From CALZFJ01 sp964459845 (lineage in GTDB: Bacteria; Bacteroidota; Bacteroidia; Bacteroidales; Muribaculaceae): a DNA stretch of 64,000 nt. This document shows positions 17,587 through 25,515 of this stretch, in pieces. Position 1 is the first letter of the stretch; every line of letters starts with the position of its first letter. Location of the stretch: contig CAYWOC010000004.1 of NCBI GenBank assembly GCA_964459845.1, forward strand, positions 1 through 64,000, read 5' to 3'. The notes under the pieces are model-generated. The model had not been told where the DNA came from. It did not search any database and saw only the letters and a list, made by a program, of their open reading frames with translations. Both the position numbers and the translations under genes were made by a program.

Positions 17587-18956
17587 TACTTCATCGAGAA
17601 CTTATAAGTGAAACCGAAACTCAAAATCTCCTTAAACTGCCAATATTTCCACGACTCATCGCGATCTGCTGACTTATCATAGCGCAGATGCGCATATAGC
17701 TGCGTGGATAGGTATTTATTAATCGAGAAGTTGAATGTATGCTCCCAGTCGCCTTGCAGATAATCATAGTCGGTGAATGCATATAGGCGTGAGCTCCAAC
17801 TTATTGCCGGAGTGATTTTCCAGCTAAAGCGGGCTTCGAGGCTCGAACCTATCTTATGTCCGAAGTGATGCCCCTCATCCACTCCCATCGATGTGGGATT
17901 CACCCGCGTGTTCTCACGGCATATCTTCATGTTGTATGACAACGGCGATATCGACATGTCGAATGACGCATATCCATTCTTGCTTTTGGCGTTGTAAGTC
18001 ATACCGAGACCGAGGTTAAGTTCTCCCGGCGTAAGGAACGAGGCGGTCAGATTGTTGCTGTTCGACGCATAGTTGTTCAATAGCTGCGTCTTGAACAGCA
18101 ATGCCATAGAATAATACCAGTGTTTGAACGCCTTATAACCGAATTTTGTGTTGAGCTGCAAGAGGTCTTCGCTTATGCTGTATCCGCGGAGCGAGTCTTG
18201 CGGAGCCGAAGCCAATCCTATTTTATATTGCAGCGTATTGTCGAATAGCAGATTCTTGTGTTTATTAGGATTCAGCGTCACATTCCACGAGAAGTTGCCT
18301 ATCACATTCAGGTTGTTGTTGCCGCCCTGATACCAGTTGCCCGACATATATGCCTGCGAGAAGTGAATGGAACCGTTGAATGAATGAAGCCAGTCGCGCA
18401 CCTCCACCACATCAAGCTCGTCTTCGGCTATGCCGATGTCATGCGTGAGGTCTTTTGACTCGAGTTCGATTTTGCGGCTCGAAGGATCGGCGGTGATGAC
18501 ATATTGCTTTGGCGGCTCAGGCAAGATGTCGAGGTTGTAGTAGGCGTATTGCGGAGAGTTCACCATTGTGTGATAGCGAGCCAGCCTCTCGCGCTTTGTG
18601 GCAGCCTGCGCATCTTTCAGCCACTGGTCTTCTACCGTCAATGCCATAGACCGACGGCTGTTCACTCCGCACTCTGGCACCTTTATGCTGTCGTCAAACG
18701 CCTCATACTTCTCAAATATGAGCGGCAGATACAGCATACTCGGCTCAAGCACCACCGAGTCGAGATTCATCGTCATCCGGTTGCCGAGGGTCACAGTCTT
18801 TATCTTGAACGTATCAAGCGGATTTACATTTGCCCTTCTTAGTGCCAGTTGCCCCGACGACTGCGGATACACCTTGGTTGAGTCCATTGCCGATGCGCCA
18901 CAAGCAAGCATCAGTGCGAATAGTATGATAATAGATTTTATATGTTGTGTTGCCAT
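17586..18956 (-). CDS. DUF3078 outer-membrane protein
   Basis: 456 residues. A signal peptide of about 23 residues is followed by a periplasmic-looking N-terminal region. From about residue 190 there is a beta-barrel of alternating strands (WLHSFNGSIHFSQAYMSGNWYQGGNNNLNVIGNF and following), ending in YKFSMK with a terminal aromatic strand. This layout matches DUF3078 proteins, whose function is not established. It is first in a three-gene overlapping operon. A -7-like TAAGTTTG lies at 18987-18994 on the minus strand. Confidence 0.75.
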   Translation of the reverse strand: MATQHIKSIIILFALMLACGASAMDSTKVYPQSSGQLALRRANVNPLDTFKIKTVTLGNRMTMNLDSVVLEPSMLYLPLIFEKYEAFDDSIKVPECGVNSRRSMALTVEDQWLKDAQAATKRERLARYHTMVNSPQYAYYNLDILPEPPKQYVITADPSSRKIELESKDLTHDIGIAEDELDVVEVRDWLHSFNGSIHFSQAYMSGNWYQGGNNNLNVIGNFSWNVTLNPNKHKNLLFDNTLQYKIGLASAPQDSLRGYSISEDLLQLNTKFGYKAFKHWYYSMALLFKTQLLNNYASNSNNLTASFLTPGELNLGLGMTYNAKSKNGYASFDMSISPLSYNMKICRENTRVNPTSMGVDEGHHFGHKIGSSLEARFSWKITPAISWSSRLYAFTDYDYLQGDWEHTFNFSINKYLSTQLYAHLRYDKSADRDESWKYWQFKEILSFGFTYKFSMK

Positions 18957-19060
18957 ACTTTTTTCCAGTTCATAGTTATACGTTTACAAACTTAAACAGA
19001 ATTTTTCAAATTCCACGCATATTGCACCTATTTTTTCGTTCTCCACAGTTTTTTTTACTT

Positions 19061-19083
19061 CAAAATCGGTCGTTCAGATTTGG
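19061..19083. repeat. CAAAATCGGTC palindromic element downstream of the lysozyme gene
   Basis: CAAAATCGGTCGTTCAGATT plus TGG, an imperfect inverted repeat three bases past the stop of the GH25 gene. The same element, with a perfect 8-bp stem, lies three bases past the parA stop at 53912-53936. Confidence 0.5.
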
Positions 19084-19085
19084 AA

Positions 19086-19871
19086 TTATTCCATCAGCCA
19101 GCGTTCCCACTCCTCGCAGTTGCCTTTGAAAACGTCAAGATCCACCTCGCCATCAATGCCATCCACCGAACCCCAATGGCTATACTGGTGAATGTGCCAG
19201 TCAAAGTCAGTCAGTTTGCTTGGATGCGTGAATGCGCATAGCCACAGCCTCACCTCGGGGAAATAAAGTTTCAGATATTTGCGATAGCCGTCTTTATTGG
19301 TATATACCATGAGCTTGAGATTGGAGGTCTCCAAATGCCTCACCATATCGCGCAGATTTTTAACAGTCTCGTCGTCGCTGGCAAGCACGCTGTTGCCCCA
19401 GTCCTCAACATCTATCACATAGGGCATGTCCACTGCCACATTTTTCACCACATGCATGAAATATTCGGCTTGGGATGCTCCATCCTTATCTTTCCTGAAA
19501 AAGTGATACGCGCCCACTTTCAATCCTGCTTTGTGCGCATTGCGAATGTTATTCTCAAATCGTGGGTCTTTATACCCCACTCCCTCGCTGGCTTTCACAT
19601 ACACGAAATTGATGCCCGCGGCTGCCACTTTCTCAAAGTCGATTACGCCATTGTGGTTCGACACGTCGATGCCCTGAATCGGATATTCCGCTTTGGCAAC
19701 CGACACCTCGGGATGATGCGACCTGCGCTCCACATACCACACGCCGGCCACAAGCAAGGCTGCAAGCAACACGGCAAGCCCTATCGTGAGATAGCGCCTC
19801 CGGTCCGATTGGGTTCTACGCTTGCTGCTCGGCTTGCGACTTCTCTTCCTATGTGGCTCAGTGCCGCGCAT
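19086..19871 (-). CDS. GH25 family lysozyme (muramidase)
   Basis: 261 residues. A very basic N terminus (RKRSRKPSSKRR) precedes one membrane segment (about 27-47), so the enzyme is anchored in the inner membrane with its domain in the periplasm. The GH25 domain runs from about 62 to the end, with DVSNHNG, the KASEGVGYKDP loop and the catalytic DVEDWG near 155. It cleaves the MurNAc-GlcNAc bond of peptidoglycan. It lies 33 bp downstream of the dipeptidase gene, same direction. Confidence 0.9.
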   Translation of the reverse strand: MRGTEPHRKRSRKPSSKRRTQSDRRRYLTIGLAVLLAALLVAGVWYVERRSHHPEVSVAKAEYPIQGIDVSNHNGVIDFEKVAAAGINFVYVKASEGVGYKDPRFENNIRNAHKAGLKVGAYHFFRKDKDGASQAEYFMHVVKNVAVDMPYVIDVEDWGNSVLASDDETVKNLRDMVRHLETSNLKLMVYTNKDGYRKYLKLYFPEVRLWLCAFTHPSKLTDFDWHIHQYSHWGSVDGIDGEVDLDVFKGNCEEWERWLME

Positions 19872-19904
19872 TTTCTCTTCCTACTTTTTATAATCGGTTA
19901 TATA

Positions 19905-21557
19905 TCATTTGTTTTTCAATCGTTCTCCAGCTCCGTTGACTATTGAACGGTAATAGTCTTTGCTATATCCCGGAAATTCGGGCTGCACTGGGCATCCGTC
20001 GGCGTTGCGCTCAAATCTGCCGTCTTTCTCGCGCTTGCGGTTTCCGTCAAGATACTTCACCAGAAGATACTCTCCGAGTTTCTTGTATGCCTTGGTGGAT
20101 TCCTCAGCTGAACGGACTGAGTAGTCATTCAAGAATGCTTTGGCATCTTCGGGCGATTTGGCAAGCATATCAAGAGCCTGAGCTTCAACTATCGGCTGTC
20201 TTTCGGCAAATCCGTCTTCTATGCGCTTCTGCTCCTTTCGTATGTCGCCTATCATCAGTGAATAGCGGTTGTAGGCCTGATTTGCCACCCAGTTGTTCAC
20301 CCAGAATGCCGACTCCCAGCTTAGGTTGTATAGGTCGGCAGTGCCTTCGGCATAGCTGTGTGGCACTTTCGTCATCGAGCAGTACATCGGAACGAAAACT
20401 GCCGTGTTGGCATCATCGACACCAAACCACAGCACTCCGCCCACAGCGGAGGGAAGCCATGAACGCATCTGCGACACAAGCACGAATCCAGTCTGCTGCG
20501 TAGCTATGGCACGCTCATTCAAATATTCTTTTCCATCCACCTTGAATGTCATGGGACGGTAGCGGTAAGGCACATCCCACCATTGTGTGGCTCCGGGGTC
20601 TTTGGTCATGTCGTAGGGAGTTCCCTCAAAGTGGTCGCGCATCATGTTTTGCATGTCGCGCACCGATATTTTTCTGTCGGGCTTCACATATAGCGGCATC
20701 ACTTCGGCATCTTTTTCCATCTCAAGATAAGGCAGATACTTCTCCATTCCGCTCTTGAAGTGATTGAAATATGCCCACACGCGCGCATCACATCCGCGCA
20801 ATGTGCCGTAGTCGGTAGGCGCATATGCCTTGGCAAAGTCAAATTCGCTGTTCTTGCCGCTGAAATACCCCATCTTGCGTGCAAACGACACCACGTCTTT
20901 CGAGTAGATGCAGTTCACCTTGTCGTTCATCGGTATCTTGTGTATGCGTGGCGAATTGGCATGCCCGGCAATGCAGTCGTCGGGGATGCGCACTGCCACC
21001 CACACTGCGCCTCTCTCCTTGCCGCCTTTGCCCACCATGTCCATAACCCATATCTCATTCGGGTCGCCTATCGAGAACGACTCGCCCTCGCTGCAATATC
21101 CATAACGAGCCACAAGCGATGTCATTATTTTTATCGCCTCGCGGGCAGTCTTGGCGCGTTGCAGTGTTATCTGTATAAGGCTGCCATAGTCAATTACGCC
21201 TGTCGTATCCACAAGCTCATGCTTGCATTCCCATGTCGATTCTGTTATGGTGAGCTGATGCTCATTCATGTTGCCCACCACCGAATATGTGTGAGACACT
21301 TCGTCAATGTAGCCGAGATGCTTGTATGTGTCCCAGTCCTTTACCTCGCGCTTTGCGCCCTTGACGTGGTCGGCGGCTGGAATATGATTGAGGAATCCAT
21401 ATAGTGTGTGGGCATCGGCTGCGTATGTAATCATCGTTGAGCCGTCGGCCGAAGCCTTCTTGCCCACAAGCAGACTCGTACACGCATCCACATCGGCAGT
21501 TCCGGCAAGTCCAAGCACCGCCACAATCAATCCTTTTAATATACTCTTCATATCCAT
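19905..21557 (-). CDS. pepD: C69 family dipeptidase
   Basis: 550 residues. A signal peptide ends just before Cys26 (DAC|TSLLVGKKAS). In this N-terminal nucleophile family the cysteine exposed by cleavage is catalytic. Typical segments are SADGSTMITYAADAH after it and the GSLIQITLQRAKTAREAIK region. It hydrolyses dipeptides, probably in the periplasm, where cell-wall or dietary peptides are available. ATG at 21557 or two codons later are both possible. A 'CTSLLVG' start directly after the signal peptide supports an exported form. Confidence 0.85.
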   Translation of the reverse strand: MDMKSILKGLIVAVLGLAGTADVDACTSLLVGKKASADGSTMITYAADAHTLYGFLNHIPAADHVKGAKREVKDWDTYKHLGYIDEVSHTYSVVGNMNEHQLTITESTWECKHELVDTTGVIDYGSLIQITLQRAKTAREAIKIMTSLVARYGYCSEGESFSIGDPNEIWVMDMVGKGGKERGAVWVAVRIPDDCIAGHANSPRIHKIPMNDKVNCIYSKDVVSFARKMGYFSGKNSEFDFAKAYAPTDYGTLRGCDARVWAYFNHFKSGMEKYLPYLEMEKDAEVMPLYVKPDRKISVRDMQNMMRDHFEGTPYDMTKDPGATQWWDVPYRYRPMTFKVDGKEYLNERAIATQQTGFVLVSQMRSWLPSAVGGVLWFGVDDANTAVFVPMYCSMTKVPHSYAEGTADLYNLSWESAFWVNNWVANQAYNRYSLMIGDIRKEQKRIEDGFAERQPIVEAQALDMLAKSPEDAKAFLNDYSVRSAEESTKAYKKLGEYLLVKYLDGNRKREKDGRFERNADGCPVQPEFPGYSKDYYRSIVNGAGERLKNK

Positions 21558-21584
21558 ATATGCCTGTTTTTGTTAATATCGTTA

Positions 21585-22223
21585 TTATCGTTTCACTGTG
21601 GCGCATGTTATGACTTCCGTATCAGTGAAATGCGTCATCAGCCTAATCCTCAGCACCGATTCGCCGCATTTCGCACAGCCTTCATATTCCGTCTTGCCAT
21701 CAGCACCTATTGCGAATGGAAGCACATGAAAATCATCGCGCAGACCAGTTACGGGTTGCGTCACCAGCTTATACATAGCCTCCTTTGCGGTCCAAGCCAC
21801 AAGATTGGCATCGGCATCGTCGGCTGCTATTCGCCCGAGTTCATCATCATCAAGGAATTTGCTCCTCACTCGCAGCACCCTGCTCGAACGATGTTCTATA
21901 TCTATACCTATAGCCGCCAGCTCACTCACTGCCACACCTATCAAGCCCGGCGTGTGGCTTATGCTTATATGCTTGCAGCAGTCCACCCATGGTGCGCCGT
22001 CGGCATTATGCATAAGCTCCACCGCTCCGCCAAAAGCTTCGGCAAGCAAAAGCCGCTCCACCATATACTCCACACGGCGCGACACGGCTTTATATCCTTT
22101 GCATCCATCCGCATCAATTCCGCCAGATGCACATAAGCCCAGCAGCTCGTCGCAGCTCTCGGTTACACGCCACAGATGCAGCCTTGTTCCGTCATCGTAT
22201 GTCACTGGTGAGATTAGCGGCAT
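21585..22223 (-). CDS. 4'-phosphopantetheinyl transferase superfamily protein
   Basis: 212 residues, the Sfp-like length. The signatures are IGIDIEHRSSR (about 117-127) and the downstream WTAKEAMYKL helix (about 160-169), with Asp and Glu residues for magnesium binding. It moves phosphopantetheine from CoA to a carrier protein serine. The carrier is not in this window. It lies 27 bp downstream of gldE, a conserved Bacteroidales neighbour pair. Confidence 0.85.
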   Translation of the reverse strand: MPLISPVTYDDGTRLHLWRVTESCDELLGLCASGGIDADGCKGYKAVSRRVEYMVERLLLAEAFGGAVELMHNADGAPWVDCCKHISISHTPGLIGVAVSELAAIGIDIEHRSSRVLRVRSKFLDDDELGRIAADDADANLVAWTAKEAMYKLVTQPVTGLRDDFHVLPFAIGADGKTEYEGCAKCGESVLRIRLMTHFTDTEVITCATVKR

Positions 22224-22250
22224 AAGTTCAATTCTTAGCAGCCCGACATT

Positions 22251-23606
22251 TCATTCTTTACCCTCGGCTGGGGGGAAGATTTTCACTCTCACCGTGGCGA
22301 TGCGGTGTCTTAACACGCTCAATACCACAAATCGGCATCGTCCGCAGTCGATCTGCTCACGCTCTTTAAGGAAATCGCCCTTTATGCTCAGCAGAAGCCC
22401 GGCTATGGTGTCGGCATCCTCATCCACGTTTTCAAATTCATCCTCATCCACTCCTGTTATCTTGCAGAAGTCGTTGAGCAGCGTCTTGCCGTCGAACACA
22501 TATGTGTCGTCGGTGAGCTTTGTATATGATTTTTCCTCGGTGTCATATTCGTCGTCGATGTCGCCCACAATCTCTTCAAGCACATCTTCGAGCGTGGCTA
22601 TTCCCTGCGTGCAGCCAAACTCATCCACCACCACCGCCATGTGTATCTTCTTCTTGCGAAAGTCTTCGAGCAGGTCGTCAATCATGCGCGTCTCTGGCAC
22701 GAAATAAGCGTCGCGTATGAGCTGCTGCCAATTGAAATTGCGGTCGCTTTTGCCTATATATGGCAACAGATCCTTTGAATACAGCACGCCCTTTATGTTG
22801 TCGGATGTCTCGGAATATACCGGCATACGCGAATATCCGTTGGTCACAACAATTTTCACCACCTCATCGAAATTGCTTGCATAGTCTATATCCACCACAT
22901 CCACACGCGGACGCATAATCTCTGCCACCGTCTTTCCACCAAATTCGAGGATGCCCTGCAGCAGCTCCTTCTCGTCGCCCGATTTCACGTCGGAAATCTC
23001 AAGGGCTTGCGAGAGATCCTCCTTCGAGATCTCGTCGGAGTGCTTTGTCACCATTTTATTGAGGAATGTGGTGCTGCGCACCATTATCTTCGACACCGGC
23101 GACATGACGTATGCCAGCATCGTCAGTCCGCCCGAAGCAAACCGTGCGAACTTCAGCCCATTGTCGCTGGCATAAAGTTTAGGCAATATCTCCCCGAAAA
23201 GCAATATCAGGAATGTCAATATCACCGATTGGAAAATAAAATCGAGGACTGCACTCTCAATCTCAAGCACCTGTGTCAAAAAATAATTCAGCAAAATCAC
23301 TATCGCCACATTCACAAGATTATTGGTAATCAGAATTGTGGCAAGCAGCCGTTCAGGCATCGACAATAGCTGCATCACGCGGTCGCGCGAAGTGTCATCG
23401 TCCATGCTCTCACAGTCTTCCTTAGTCAATGAAAAATAGGAAATCTCCGAACCTGAGACAAATGCCGACACAAACAGCAGCAGCACGGCAATGGTCACAG
23501 CAACGACTCCGCCCACCGTAGGGGCTGTCACAGAGATAATAGGTTTTGCGGCTTGAACAGCCACATCAGTAAGTGTTATAAAACACGAAAGAGGATCCGG
23601 GTCCAA
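22251..23606 (-). CDS. gldE: GldE-type membrane protein with CBS domains
   Basis: 451 residues. The N-terminal DUF21 domain has four membrane segments (about 30-180), followed by two CBS domains (about 200-330) and a CorC/HlyC domain at the end. The family name comes from gliding-motility work. Homologues are kept in non-gliding Bacteroidales and are thought to concern ion transport or outer-membrane protein folding. No ATG is available in frame near the N terminus. The TTG at 23606 gives MDPDPLS, the family start. Promoter-like repeats lie upstream at 23696 and 23773. Confidence 0.8.
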   Translation of the reverse strand: MDPDPLSCFITLTDVAVQAAKPIISVTAPTVGGVVAVTIAVLLLFVSAFVSGSEISYFSLTKEDCESMDDDTSRDRVMQLLSMPERLLATILITNNLVNVAIVILLNYFLTQVLEIESAVLDFIFQSVILTFLILLFGEILPKLYASDNGLKFARFASGGLTMLAYVMSPVSKIMVRSTTFLNKMVTKHSDEISKEDLSQALEISDVKSGDEKELLQGILEFGGKTVAEIMRPRVDVVDIDYASNFDEVVKIVVTNGYSRMPVYSETSDNIKGVLYSKDLLPYIGKSDRNFNWQQLIRDAYFVPETRMIDDLLEDFRKKKIHMAVVVDEFGCTQGIATLEDVLEEIVGDIDDEYDTEEKSYTKLTDDTYVFDGKTLLNDFCKITGVDEDEFENVDEDADTIAGLLLSIKGDFLKEREQIDCGRCRFVVLSVLRHRIATVRVKIFPPAEGKE

Positions 23607-23695
23607 AATCAATAATATTAGTTAAACAATCAAGGCGGCAAGCAGCCTCACCACCCATTCCATCATTGCGCATCGCACAATCAATTATCCGTATG

Positions 23696-23723
23696 CAAAG
23701 ATAATGCAAGCCGAGCGCAGAAT
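23696..23723 (-). promoter_or_regulatory. Promoter-like repeat, partial copy
   Basis: TATCTTTG on the minus strand (23696-23703) is preceded by the conserved spacer CGCTCGGCTTGCAT, but no TTTG is found at the right distance. It is the nearer of two copies upstream of gldE. Confidence 0.4.
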
Positions 23724-23772
23724 ACGCCAAATCTCATTTGAGCATTTCTGCCGAGGCGCAGCTTATCTTATG

Positions 23773-23804
23773 CAAAGATAGTGCAAGCCGAGCGCAAATG
23801 CAAA
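23773..23804 (-). promoter_or_regulatory. Promoter with conserved CGCTCGGCTTGCAC spacer, upstream of gldE
   Basis: On the minus strand, TTTG (23801-23804), 20 bases, TATCTTTG (23773-23780). Spacer and flanks are nearly identical to the copy at 24792-24823 over about 46 bases. Confidence 0.6.
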
Positions 23805-23849
23805 TTTACCCTCGCTTTTCGAATTTTTTCAATCAAAGGACTACGCCAA

Positions 23850-24071
23850 TTATTCCACCACCCCAGTCTCTATTTCATTTTGTAAATAAGAGAACACATA
23901 AACTGCACTCTCATAATATAGTCCACAAGCAGGAATGGTCAGTCGTCTATACGTTTCAGATGAATACAACTCATCAAGAGCTTTCTTAATATCCCAACCA
24001 TACTTTTTCATTAGCATTTCCACGAGTTCAGAAGAAATACATTCTATCTGAAATTGAATATCATCATTCAT
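23850..24071 (-). CDS. Third protein of the DUF3990 cassette
   Basis: 73 residues from the ATG at 24071, which overlaps the DUF3990 stop as ATGA; an ATG five codons earlier is possible. The sequence (YGWDIKKALDELYSSETYRRL then CGLYYESAVYVFSYLQNEI) fits small proteins that regularly follow DUF3990 genes. It is short and probably helical, with no membrane segment. A role as antidote or adaptor is inference from gene order. Confidence 0.6.
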   Translation of the reverse strand: MNDDIQFQIECISSELVEMLMKKYGWDIKKALDELYSSETYRRLTIPACGLYYESAVYVFSYLQNEIETGVVE

Positions 24072-24550
24072 ATCTTCTTTAAACATTTAACAGCACGTTC
24101 CGTCCCAAAAAAGAATTGAGTAGCCGGCTTATGAAAACGTAATTCCTCAATCATTCTGTCAATACTGATATACCCCTGCTCAAACCTGCGCATTTGCAAT
24201 CCAACGGTATCATCTGCAATGGGTCCAACAACAATATCATAATTATGTATAGGCGTGTCACTCATGTTTTTCCTATTTCTCAGGATAAACTCAGCCCATT
24301 CTTTTGTATAGCCATCAAAAATCTTCACGATCAATGGAGAATCTTCTTTCAGCACATTTTCATCAAACAAATATGCATTGACAATCGGATTCCCATTCAT
24401 CATGCGCTGAGCAGTACGTATTGCCATCTCCATAGCCTGCCGTCTGTCTGGATTCAAATAGAAGCCACAGCCAAAGTCTTTTCCTCGCCTGGAGCATGAC
24501 AAGTCTATTTCATCAATAATGACATTTGTTCCATGATACAATTCCATCAT
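24068..24550 (-). CDS. DUF3990 protein, putative ADP-ribosyltransferase-like toxin
   Basis: 160 residues. The N terminus LYHGTNVIIDEIDLSCSRRGKDFGCGFYL is the DUF3990 signature. The H-G-T and FGCGFY parts recall the fold of ADP-ribosyltransferase-type toxins, although activity is unproven. RAVKCLKKI ends the protein. It is encoded between two small genes with ATGA overlaps at both ends (24547-24550 and 24068-24071), the compact arrangement typical of toxin-antitoxin modules. Confidence 0.7.
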   Translation of the reverse strand: MMELYHGTNVIIDEIDLSCSRRGKDFGCGFYLNPDRRQAMEMAIRTAQRMMNGNPIVNAYLFDENVLKEDSPLIVKIFDGYTKEWAEFILRNRKNMSDTPIHNYDIVVGPIADDTVGLQMRRFEQGYISIDRMIEELRFHKPATQFFFGTERAVKCLKKI

Positions 24551-24768
24551 GATATGCGTCCTCCATTTTTTTTGCAGATATGCATAATGTCATCCACAGC
24601 ATCATCAATTGAAAGCGTATGTTCAGCCGCATAACAATCTATAAGGAAATCAATTCCTTTAAACCTTCGCAAATACGCATAAGCCTGCATATTGGTCAGC
24701 ATAAAGCGTTTTGCAAAAGCTCCAACGCAACATATCACATACTCTATTTTATTATGTGTCAAATTCAT
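24547..24768 (-). CDS. DUF3791 protein, likely antitoxin
   Basis: 73 residues from the ATG at 24768. DUF3791 features are KIEYVICCVGAFAKRFMLTNMQAYAYL and the closing DDAVDDIMHICKKNGG. Such proteins are commonly paired with DUF3990. It is first in a three-gene overlapping cassette and lies 24 bp past the promoter at 24792-24823. The neutralising role is inferred from position. A longer reading frame upstream runs through the promoter and is rejected. Confidence 0.65.
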   Translation of the reverse strand: MNLTHNKIEYVICCVGAFAKRFMLTNMQAYAYLRRFKGIDFLIDCYAAEHTLSIDDAVDDIMHICKKNGGRIS

Positions 24769-24791
24769 AATTGTATCATATATTATAGCGG

Positions 24792-24823
24792 CAAAGATAG
24801 TGCAAGCCGAGCGCATATGCAAA
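24792..24823 (-). promoter_or_regulatory. Promoter of the DUF3791-DUF3990 cassette
   Basis: On the minus strand, TTTG (24820-24823), 20 bases, TATCTTTG (24792-24799). The predicted start is near 24785, giving a short leader of about 17 nt. The spacer contains CGCTCGGCTTGCAC. Confidence 0.65.
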
Positions 24824-24892
24824 TTTACCCTCGCTTTTCGATTCATTTTCGCCCTATGCAATAAAGCGCAGGCAGATGAACCACAAAGTCAC

Positions 24893-24920
24893 GAGGAGGC
24901 AACGCATCCCTGCGTCATCA
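24893..24920 (+). repeat. GGCGACGCA hairpin repeat, copy
   Basis: GAGGAGGCAACGCATCCC followed by TGCGTCATC: a slightly diverged hairpin-repeat copy in the gap between the toxin-like cassette and the LysM operon. Confidence 0.6.
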
Positions 24921-25045
24921 AAATAACCACACCCCTGATGCCAAGGTTGAAGCAACCTATTGTCACGATTACCTTGACTTCACGAAATAATGTCGAAAAA
25001 ATTTAGATTTCATTAATCAAGTATTAAGCCTATTTATCTTTACAA

Positions 25046-25513
25046 TCATCTTTTTACTATCGTATATGTGACATTTGTTTCACAAGCCCCTTTACTGTTG
25101 CTGCATTTCGCATAATAGTAAATATATGTTCCACCATGATAACCTGCATGAGATTTGTCAAACACCGTACTTCTCTTATTGTGGTCGTATATTCTCATAT
25201 CTTCAGTCTTTCTCATTTCTGTTTTCTTTGGAGTTTTTGACGGTTTGCTCGAATAAGAATTCCAATATAATGTACAACTCATATTGCCATAGCTATCGCC
25301 ACCATTTTTGAATCTCAGCCTAATAGAAAAGCCATCCAAATCTGTTGTTGTCAAATTCTTATCATAAGTTGGTTTTACGACTTTACTTGTTGATGTTCCT
25401 GAAAGTGTTGAAGAACCGCCACTGCTATGCTTAGGTTCGTCATGATCACAACAGAAAGCAACAAATGAAACAGAAGCAATCACTGCTAATTTTATTATTC
25501 TCATATCTTTCAT
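25046..25513 (-). CDS. Small Cys-rich lipoprotein of unknown function
   Basis: 155 residues. A lipoprotein signal (FVAFCC, lipidation cysteine near residue 21-22) is followed by a Ser/Gly/Thr-rich linker and a beta-rich domain (about 55-155) with a C-terminal cysteine pair. It is the last gene of a five-gene leftward operon and begins only 2 bp after the end of the LysM/zinc-ribbon gene. It has no family that I recognise. Confidence 0.6.
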   Translation of the reverse strand: MKDMRIIKLAVIASVSFVAFCCDHDEPKHSSGGSSTLSGTSTSKVVKPTYDKNLTTTDLDGFSIRLRFKNGGDSYGNMSCTLYWNSYSSKPSKTPKKTEMRKTEDMRIYDHNKRSTVFDKSHAGYHGGTYIYYYAKCSNSKGACETNVTYTIVKR

Positions 25514-25515
25514 CT

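Noticed and set aside
23738..23989. Small frames sharing KDSASRAQMQIYPRFS with a frame at 24619-24864
   Set aside because: The shared peptide comes from the repeated promoter block, not from related proteins.
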